Of a stretch of DNA of 64,000 nt, positions 54,458-61,727 are shown one piece after another. The position numbers and the translations under genes are program-made. The first letter of the stretch is position 1. Every line of letters begins with the position of its first letter. Under the pieces are notes generated by a model. It worked only from the letters and a program-made list of their open reading frames with translations. It did not search any database and was not told the DNA's origin. This stretch comes from Phycisphaerae bacterium (GTDB lineage: Bacteria; Planctomycetota; Phycisphaerae; Phycisphaerales; UBA1924): contig JAUIHS010000002.1 of the NCBI GenBank assembly GCA_030432255.1, forward strand, positions 1 to 64,000, in the 5' to 3' direction.

Positions 54458-54536
54458 GACAAGTGACCAGTGACAAGGGACGAGTGGTGTTCCCCTCATC
54501 CCTCGTCCCTCACCCCTCGACCCTTCCCCCTTCAAA
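54458..54536. repeat. Inverted heptamer blocks at convergent gene ends
   Basis: GACAAGT, GACCAGT, GACAAGG, GACGAGT lie in register at 54458-54485; CTCATCC, CTCGTCC, CTCACCC, CTCGACC, CTTCCCC, CTTCAAA at 54495-54536. AGGGACGAG (54476-54484) pairs perfectly with CTCGTCCCT (54502-54510), a 9-bp stem between the SpoVR stop and the gatA stop. The right block encodes the last residues of GatA. Confidence 0.8.
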
Positions 54537-55970
54537 CTCCGCTCCCACCCGCAGCACCACTTCATCGCCCCCCACCGGGCCCACGAACTGCATCGCCACC
54601 GGCAAGGCCGTTCCGTCGCCTTCCTCCTCCGTGGTGACGCCCGCCGGCACGCTGATCGCCGGGACGCCCGCGAGATTCGCCGTCACCGTGTACAGGTCTT
54701 CCAGGTACATCTGCAACGGGTCATCCACCTTCTCGCCGATGCGGAAGGCCGGGTTCGCCGTCGATGGCATCATCACCGCATGCACGCCCGAAGCGAAAAT
54801 CGCATCGAACTCGTCACGGATCAGGCGACGCACCTGCATCGCCGTGCGGTAGTACGCATCGTAATACCCGCTCGACAGCGCATACGTACCCAGCATGATG
54901 CGCCGCTGCACCTCCGGACCAAACCCCTCCGCGCGACTCCGGGCATACAGGTCCTCAAGACCCTCGCCCGCCGACAACGCCGCACGATGCCCGTAGCGAA
55001 TCCCGTCAAAACGCGCCAGGTTGCTCGACGCTTCCGCCGTTGCCACCACGTAGTACGCCGCAATGCCGTCGTCCAGTCGGGGCAGGTCCACATCAACCAC
55101 CTCGGCGCCCATCGATGTGCACGTTGTAATCGCAGCATCCAGCGCTCGCACCACCGCGGGATGGTTGTGCTCGCTGCGCACCTGTCGCGGCACGCCGATG
55201 CGCAACTTCCCCACAGGTTCCGACAGTGTCGGTGACACCGCCATCCCCGCGCGGGGGGATGACGTCGAATCGAGTTCGTCGAAACCCGCAATGACATCCA
55301 TGAGCAGCGCGACGTCGGCTACGGTTCTGCCGAAGGGTCCGATCTGGTCGAGACTCGATGCGAAGGCCACCAGGCCCCAGCGCGAAACGCGGCCATACGT
55401 CGGCTTCATTCCCACCACGCCCGTCAGCGCCGCCGGTTGTCGAATGCTGCCGCCGGTATCGGAACCGAGTGCGCCAGGAACAAAGCCCGCTGCGACCGCC
55501 GCTGCCGACCCGCCGGAGGATCCACCGGGCACGCGATCAGGCGCAACAGGATTGCGCGTGATGTGAAATGCGGAGTTCTCTGTCGATGAGCCCATGGCGA
55601 ACTCGTCGAGGTTGGTTTTGCCGATGATCACGGCGCCCGCATCGATGAGCCTCTGCGCGGCGGTGGCCGTGAAGGGGGACTCGTATGTCTCCAGCATGCG
55701 CGAAGCGCATGTCGTGCGACCGTGGTTGAGGCAGATGTTGTCCTTGAGCGCGATGGGGACACCCGCGAGGGAACCGGTGCGCTCGCCGCGATCCACGGCG
55801 CGTGCCGACTCGAGGGCGGCATCATCAAAGACCTGCAGAAAGGCCCCGATCCCGCCATCGCGGTCGCTGATGGCGTGAAGGCAGGAGCTTGCCGCGGATT
55901 CGGCGGTGAGGTCCCCGTTGCGGATGGCATCGCGCACTTCGATCAGCGACATGGATGATGCATCGCTCAT
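54510..55970 (-). CDS. gatA: Aspartyl/glutamyl-tRNA amidotransferase subunit A
   Basis: A 486-residue amidase of the GatCAB complex, which converts misacylated Glu-tRNA(Gln) and Asp-tRNA(Asn) to their amides. The Ser-cisSer-Lys triad is visible: Lys in GVPIALKDNICL, Ser in PGGSSGGSAAAVAAG, and the nucleophile Ser in ALGSDTGGSIRQPA. It overlaps gatC by 4 nt (55967-55970) and is coupled to it. The last codons (GGRVEG) lie in a heptamer repeat block, so the C-terminus may have been reshaped by repeat insertion. Confidence 0.95.
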   Translation of the reverse strand: MSDASSMSLIEVRDAIRNGDLTAESAASSCLHAISDRDGGIGAFLQVFDDAALESARAVDRGERTGSLAGVPIALKDNICLNHGRTTCASRMLETYESPFTATAAQRLIDAGAVIIGKTNLDEFAMGSSTENSAFHITRNPVAPDRVPGGSSGGSAAAVAAGFVPGALGSDTGGSIRQPAALTGVVGMKPTYGRVSRWGLVAFASSLDQIGPFGRTVADVALLMDVIAGFDELDSTSSPRAGMAVSPTLSEPVGKLRIGVPRQVRSEHNHPAVVRALDAAITTCTSMGAEVVDVDLPRLDDGIAAYYVVATAEASSNLARFDGIRYGHRAALSAGEGLEDLYARSRAEGFGPEVQRRIMLGTYALSSGYYDAYYRTAMQVRRLIRDEFDAIFASGVHAVMMPSTANPAFRIGEKVDDPLQMYLEDLYTVTANLAGVPAISVPAGVTTEEEGDGTALPVAMQFVGPVGGDEVVLRVGAEFEGGRVEG

Positions 55971-56299
55971 GCGCCCCCACCTCCGCCGTCGATGACCTTG
56001 GGCACGCGAATGAAAGGCGGGTGGATTGCGGGCGCGATCCGCATGAGCGTGTCGTTGTCCAGGGCAGGTCCGGGCTCATCGGCATCCCAGCGATTGGATT
56101 CCATCCCGGAGGTGTGATCGGGCGCCCCCGCGTGCGTCATGGGTTCGACCCCATCGAGATCGAGCTTCCGGAGGCGCTCGACGTACTCGAGGATGGCCCC
56201 GAGCTGGACCCTCTGCGATTCAAGCGCCTCGTCGGAGAGGGCCAGCCGCGCGAGTCGGGCGACGTGCCTCGCCTCATCATGTGAGAGTTCGTGAGCCAT
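55967..56299 (-). CDS. gatC: Aspartyl/glutamyl-tRNA amidotransferase subunit C
   Basis: A 110-residue protein. HELSHDEARHVARLARLALSDEA is the standard GatC N-terminal helix, followed by YVERLRKLDLDGVEPMTHA and a C-terminal loop that wraps the A subunit. It is translated first and coupled to gatA through ATGA. MEPM at 56308 is an alternative start; neither has a Shine-Dalgarno. No gatB lies in this window. Confidence 0.92.
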   Translation of the reverse strand: MAHELSHDEARHVARLARLALSDEALESQRVQLGAILEYVERLRKLDLDGVEPMTHAGAPDHTSGMESNRWDADEPGPALDNDTLMRIAPAIHPPFIRVPKVIDGGGGGA

Positions 56300-56369
56300 G
56301 GGTTCCATGGTACGTTGCGGACTGGCGAGGGGCTTGTGAGGCGCACCGGATTGCCGGGGAGACGCATGC

Positions 56370-56397
56370 TTGAGAATCCGCCGCGATGCGGTACAGT
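56370..56397 (+). promoter_or_regulatory. Promoter of the metallo-beta-lactamase-fold gene
   Basis: TTGAGA (56370-56375) and TACAGT (56392-56397) are 16 bp apart, about 55 nt before the chosen start. Confidence 0.6.
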
Positions 56398-56425
56398 GTC
56401 CATCCGGTCATGTTTCATCACCCGC

Positions 56426-56441
56426 CCGGGCGAAAGCCCGG
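56426..56441 (+). promoter_or_regulatory. GNRA-loop hairpin just upstream of a ribosome-binding site
   Basis: CCGGGC-GAAA-GCCCGG ends three bases before GAGGAGG (56445-56451). It may tune translation of the following gene; no named element is recognised. Confidence 0.5.
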
Positions 56442-56457
56442 ACTGAGGAGGTTTCCC

Positions 56458-57399
56458 GTGATTCCCAAGCCCCCACCCCGCGACGGCGGACTCGGATTCC
56501 TGTTCATTCCCCCGTATCGCGTTCAGGGCACATCGGTCGCGGGTGAAGCCACCTGCATCCAGGTCCCGGAGCTTGATGTCTGCTTCGACATGGGGTGTTG
56601 CCCCCGACCGGCGTTGGCGTCCAAGTTCGTGGCGGTGAGTCACGGGCACATGGACCACATCGGCGGGCTGGCGTACTACTGCTCTCAGCGCCGATTCCAG
56701 GGCATGGGTGAGGGCACCATCATCTGTTCGACGGAGATCGGACCTGACATCCGGCGGATGATGGACGGCTTCGTGAGCCTGGAGCGACAGACCACGCCCT
56801 ACAACCTCATCGAACTCGAACCGGAACAGGAGTTCGAGATCAAGAACAACATCGTGATCCGGCCCTTCGATGTCGAGCACACCTGCCCCGCAAGCGGGTA
56901 TGTGATCATCGAGAAGCGGTCGAAGCTCAAGCCGGAATACGTCGACATGCCGCAGGAGAAGCTGCGCGAGATCAAGGATCGCGGCATCGACATCACGCGC
57001 ATCCTCGACATTCCGCTGGTCGCGTACCTGGGTGACACGTTCCCGGGCCCGCCGCTGGTGCGTGACGACGTGCGCAAGGCGCAGATCATCATCTGCGAAT
57101 GCACATTCGTTGAACCGGATCACAAGGACCGCGCGAAGATCGGGAAGCATCTGCACATTGATGACATTGCGGAGTGGTTGCCGGTCCTGGAGTGCGAAAA
57201 ACTTGTGCTTGTTCATCTGTCACGGCGCACGTATCTGCCGCAGGCCCGGAAGCGTCTTCGCGAACTTGTCAAGCCCGAATACGCGCAGCGCGTGGAGTTT
57301 TTGATGGACCATCGCACGAACAAGGCGCGCTATGACAGGCAACTTGCTGAAGCGCAGGCGCTGGAAGAATCGCGTCAGCGCGCTGCGGGCCAGACGTGA
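56458..57399 (+). CDS. Ribonuclease Z-like metallo-beta-lactamase-fold protein
   Basis: A 313-residue MBL-fold hydrolase. Metal-site motif SHGHMDHIGGL (H-x-H-x-D-H) lies near residue 61, with later metal and histidine motifs in FDVEHTCPASGYVI, VAYLGDTFPGP and VHLSRRT. This matches the RNase Z/ElaC-like group that processes tRNA 3' ends; other MBL nucleases are possible. The GTG at 56458 is preferred because GAGGAGG precedes it by six bases; an upstream in-frame ATG would include the hairpin. Confidence 0.8.
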   Translation: MIPKPPPRDGGLGFLFIPPYRVQGTSVAGEATCIQVPELDVCFDMGCCPRPALASKFVAVSHGHMDHIGGLAYYCSQRRFQGMGEGTIICSTEIGPDIRRMMDGFVSLERQTTPYNLIELEPEQEFEIKNNIVIRPFDVEHTCPASGYVIIEKRSKLKPEYVDMPQEKLREIKDRGIDITRILDIPLVAYLGDTFPGPPLVRDDVRKAQIIICECTFVEPDHKDRAKIGKHLHIDDIAEWLPVLECEKLVLVHLSRRTYLPQARKRLRELVKPEYAQRVEFLMDHRTNKARYDRQLAEAQALEESRQRAAGQT

Positions 57400-57468
57400 T
57401 GCGCACGTGCTGTGAAGCGCGCAACGTTGCGTGTCCCGTATTCACTCCGGGTTTTGGTGGATGGACTG

Positions 57469-57497
57469 TTGACACCTTCGGACCAGAGTCGTAGCTT
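57469..57497 (+). promoter_or_regulatory. Probable dnaA promoter
   Basis: A consensus -35 TTGACA (57469-57474) is 17 bp from TAGCTT (57492-57497), leaving a leader of about 130 nt. The 237-bp gap also holds the palindrome CGCAACGTTGCG (57420-57431) and no gene. Confidence 0.55.
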
Positions 57498-57636
57498 TTG
57501 ACGCAGTAGTCCCGCGTGATTGTTGGTGGGATCCGGCGAACTCTCTGTGTTTGGTGTGTGCAGGCAGACGCCCGGTTCAGCAGTCACCGTTCAATGAAAA
57601 CAGATTCCCCGGCGTTGCCGGAAGGTCAGACGCTTC

Positions 57637-59004
57637 ATGCCTCACCCTGATCATGTGATCTGGGCAGATATTCTGTCTTACTTGCGCAAGAATCACCCCG
57701 GCATGTGTCGGCAGTGGTTCGAAGAGATCGAGCCCGTCGGAATGGCGGGGGGTGTTCTCGAACTCCGCGCCCAGAACGACATCCAGCAGCGCTACCTCGA
57801 GAAGGAGTGCGCCGACCCCTTCAATGAGGCGGCGCAGCACGCCACGGGGCGGCTCATTCTCGTGCGCTTCCTGGGCCCCGATGACGAGCCGACCACAACC
57901 ACGGCGACACCGCCCACGCCACCCCCCATCATCACGCGGGTCCGACGTGATGGCGCCGCCACCGGGGATCACGAGCGACTCGTCTTCAGCCCCGACTACT
58001 GCTTCGAGAACTTCGTCGTCGGCCCCGAAAATCGGCTGGCACACGCCGCTTCAGTCGCCGTCTCGGACAACCCCGGTCATGTCTACAACCCCCTGTTCAT
58101 CCACGGAGGTGTCGGCCTCGGCAAGACCCACCTCCTCCAGGCCATCTGCCTGAAGATCCTCGCCGACCGACCCGACACCGTGATCCACTACGTCTCCTGT
58201 GACGCCTTCATGACCCAGTTCATCGACGCCGTCCAGGCCGGGCAACTCAACGACTTCCGCCATCGATTCCGTGACGTCGACATCCTCGTCATCGATGACA
58301 TCCACTTCCTGGCCAAGCGCGACCGTACCCAGGAGGAGTTCTTCCACAACTTCAACGCCCTCTACCAGTCCAACCGGCAGATCGTCCTCTCCTCGGACGC
58401 CGCGCCACACGAAATCCCCGATCTCGAGGCCCGCCTCGTCAGCCGCTTCCAGTCCGGACTCGTCGTCGAGGTGCTGCCCCCCTGCTACGAGACCCGCGTG
58501 CAGATCGTGAAGCAGAAGGCCCGGATCCGGGGCCTGACCTTCCCCGATGACGTCGCGTGTCATATCGCAGCCAATATCAATTCCAATATCCGAGAGATCG
58601 AAGGCGCCATCGTCAAGGTGCAGATGCAGCACCTGACCGACAACGTGCCCATCAACCTCGAACTGGCACGCACGGCCCTCGGCGACACCGCACAGATCAT
58701 CAAGCCCGAAATCACGATCACCACCATCATCGATTCGGTGATCGAGTACTACGGTGTCAAGCTCACGGATCTCCAGTCCAAGCGACGTCAGAAGTCCATC
58801 GCACACCCCCGACAGGTCTGCATGTACCTCGCCAGACGCCACACCCGCTACTCCCTCGAAGAGATCGGCGGATACTTCGGAGGCCGCGATCACACCACCG
58901 TGATGCACGCCGTCCGGACCATCGAGAAGCGCCGGAGCGATGACGACAACCTCGACAAGGTGCTGGAGGCACTCGAATTACGCCTCCAACCAGCCACAAC
59001 CTGA
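57637..59004 (+). CDS. dnaA: Chromosomal replication initiator DnaA
   Basis: A 455-residue initiator. Domain I (about residues 1-75) has RQWFEEIEPV; domain II is a Thr/Pro-rich linker (about 85-100). The AAA+ domain III has Walker A GGVGLGKTHLL near residue 157, Walker B DILVIDDIHFL and sensor-like SSDAAPHEIPDL. Domain IV shows the DNA-binding signature GGRDHTTVMHAVRTIE near the C-terminus. It binds DnaA boxes and opens oriC; candidate boxes occur just downstream. GGAAGG lies about 12 nt upstream of the ATG. Confidence 0.96.
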   Translation: MPHPDHVIWADILSYLRKNHPGMCRQWFEEIEPVGMAGGVLELRAQNDIQQRYLEKECADPFNEAAQHATGRLILVRFLGPDDEPTTTTATPPTPPPIITRVRRDGAATGDHERLVFSPDYCFENFVVGPENRLAHAASVAVSDNPGHVYNPLFIHGGVGLGKTHLLQAICLKILADRPDTVIHYVSCDAFMTQFIDAVQAGQLNDFRHRFRDVDILVIDDIHFLAKRDRTQEEFFHNFNALYQSNRQIVLSSDAAPHEIPDLEARLVSRFQSGLVVEVLPPCYETRVQIVKQKARIRGLTFPDDVACHIAANINSNIREIEGAIVKVQMQHLTDNVPINLELARTALGDTAQIIKPEITITTIIDSVIEYYGVKLTDLQSKRRQKSIAHPRQVCMYLARRHTRYSLEEIGGYFGGRDHTTVMHAVRTIEKRRSDDDNLDKVLEALELRLQPATT

Positions 59005-59418
59005 ACAACGCCACTGGCCCACCACTGGCGCGTTACATGACCGACGAGCGTCAACCTGTGTGGATAAGTCGTGGAGAAGCAGATGAACAGCGTCTCATCA
59101 TGGTCATGCTGCCGTGTGGACAGCCTGTCGGAAACGCCGGCCGCGTCAGCCGGCCTGACCGGGAGCGACGGGCGCCGACACCCCCTCGCCAGGTTCTCCC
59201 CGGCTTCCGGAGTCCCGTGGATTGTCGGTACACCGCCGAAAACTAGCCGTTCCGGTGCCGGCTTTCCACCAACCGACAGCGTTAAAAAAGAGGACGGAGA
59301 AGGGTTTAAATCTCTCATAGATCTAAGAGGTGTCTGTCGAACGATCGTGGGGATGAATCCGAGTCGCTTCTCGGGGAGCCAGCGCCGCGGAGTCCGATCC
59401 CGTGTGGACAACACCGCC
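59005..59418. other. Probable chromosomal origin region (oriC)
   Basis: A 414-bp gene-free gap between dnaA and mutM. It has one perfect DnaA box, TGTGGATAA (59059-59067), two near-matches, TGTGGACAG (59115-59123) and TGTGGACAA (59403-59411), all in one orientation, and an AT-rich stretch with TTAAAAAA and TTTAAATCTCTCATAGATC (about 59281-59330) that could be the unwinding element. Three boxes are fewer than in many origins. No credible gene is seen here. Confidence 0.65.
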
Positions 59419-60252
59419 TCAGGTCACGCCCTGGCACGTGGAACACCACACAGTCGTCCGTTGGGCGATAGTCCCCGAAACAAGGGGATTTCCGCATCGT
59501 CGGCACGACTCACCCGCCCGCCCGTACACCGCGTGACGCGCCCGAAACCCACCGGCGGACCCGTCCGGATGCACGAAGTCACGCAACGTCGACCCGCCAC
59601 GCCGGATCGCCGCCCGAAGCACAGACCGAATCGCACCTGCAAGTGCGGTGTATTCCGCACCACCCAGGGCGCCCGCCGGCCGCAGCGGATGAACACGGGC
59701 CCGGAACAGCGCCTCGTCCGCGTAGATGTTCCCGATCCCCGCCACGACACCCTGGTCCAGCAGACGCGCCTTGATCGAGGCGCGTGAGCCGCTCAGAGCC
59801 TCCGTGAGCACTTTCGCGCGGCATGTCAGTGCATCGGGGCCGAGGGGTGCCCAATGCCGCTCAAGGGCCGCCTCGTCCGTCAGCGTCCACACACCTCCGA
59901 AGCGACGCGGATCACGCAGCACCACGCGCACGCCATCCGCCGCGTCGCCCCCGACTGTCCACACCACGTGCGCATGCGTTGGCAACTTCACGCGCTGCGC
60001 CCGCGGCTGCACAAGAACCTGCCCGCTCATCCCGAGATGGAGGCACACCACACGACCGTCTGACGCGTGTATCGCCAACTGCTTCCCCAGCCGCGTCACC
60101 GACGCAATCTCCGCACCCTGGAGCAGCGCCCGCGGCGTGGCGTCATGCCGCACGTAATCCGGACGCGTGGTCCGGGCCCGCGTGATGCGGCCTCCGACGA
60201 GGTGCGGTTCGAGGCCGCGGCGGACGGTTTCGACTTCCGGGAGTTCGGGCAT
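59419..60252 (-). CDS. mutM: Formamidopyrimidine-DNA glycosylase
   Basis: A 277-residue DNA repair enzyme that removes 8-oxoguanine and other oxidised bases. The catalytic N-terminus is MPELPEVETVRRGL, with Pro1 and Glu2 exposed after Met removal. The Lys of TRLGKQLAI, the H2TH region (LLDQGVVAGIGNIYADEALF), and the C-terminal zinc finger with CRRC and CSTC pairs are all present. It converges on the DnaA/oriC region and probably has a promoter near 60260-60300. Confidence 0.95.
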   Translation of the reverse strand: MPELPEVETVRRGLEPHLVGGRITRARTTRPDYVRHDATPRALLQGAEIASVTRLGKQLAIHASDGRVVCLHLGMSGQVLVQPRAQRVKLPTHAHVVWTVGGDAADGVRVVLRDPRRFGGVWTLTDEAALERHWAPLGPDALTCRAKVLTEALSGSRASIKARLLDQGVVAGIGNIYADEALFRARVHPLRPAGALGGAEYTALAGAIRSVLRAAIRRGGSTLRDFVHPDGSAGGFRARHAVYGRAGESCRRCGNPLVSGTIAQRTTVWCSTCQGVT

Positions 60253-60348
60253 GGTTCGCCGGGATCATAGGGCGGAACCTGTCGGTGGCGAACCGGCGAG
60301 GATCGGAGCGGTATGATTCGGGAGTCCCGAATGCCCGAAGGAGTTCGA

Positions 60349-61431
<1,083 letters not shown>

Positions 61432-61454
61432 GCCGGAGGCTCAGCGAGGGACCC

Positions 61455-61574
61455 GGCATCGGGCACCCGGCATTCGGGGTGGATCGAAACGCGTGCGAAG
61501 CACGTGTTGTCCGAAGGACAATGAAGTCACAGCCTGGGGTGCAACCCCAGGCGGAGTGCCGATGCCCGATGCCA
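61455..61574. repeat. Composite heptamer/hairpin element
   Basis: The left block is GGCATCG, GGCACCC, GGCATTC, GGGGTGG (61455-61482), nearly the same series as at 8.2 kb. Three hairpins follow: CGTGC-GAA-GCACG (61492-61504), TTGTCC-GAA-GGACAA (61507-61521) and GCCTGGGGT-GCA-ACCCCAGGC (61532-61552). The right block is GAGTGCC, GATGCCC, GATGCCA (61554-61574), the inverted heptamers. It lies between the moxR-like gene and the peptidase gene. Confidence 0.78.
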
Positions 61575-61659
61575 GCGTCGCTCTCCCTAAGCCTCCTCCA
61601 CGCCCGATAACGGTCCGTCACCGCCACAGCGACCGGCGAGAAGACGCCCGACCACCCGA

Positions 61660-61665
61660 TATACT
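61660..61665 (+). promoter_or_regulatory. -10 box of the S9 peptidase gene
   Basis: TATACT lies about 62 nt before the start codon; no good -35 is seen. Confidence 0.4.
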
Positions 61666-61727
61666 GCCTTGAACAGGCGGTCTGGTGGGACGGTCCGCCG
61701 CGTATTGATGTGAGGAGAGATGTTCTG

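Noticed and set aside
61455..61574. Heptamer/hairpin element considered as a CRISPR array
   Set aside because: Repeat units are only 7 nt, have no spacers of even length, and are not identical.
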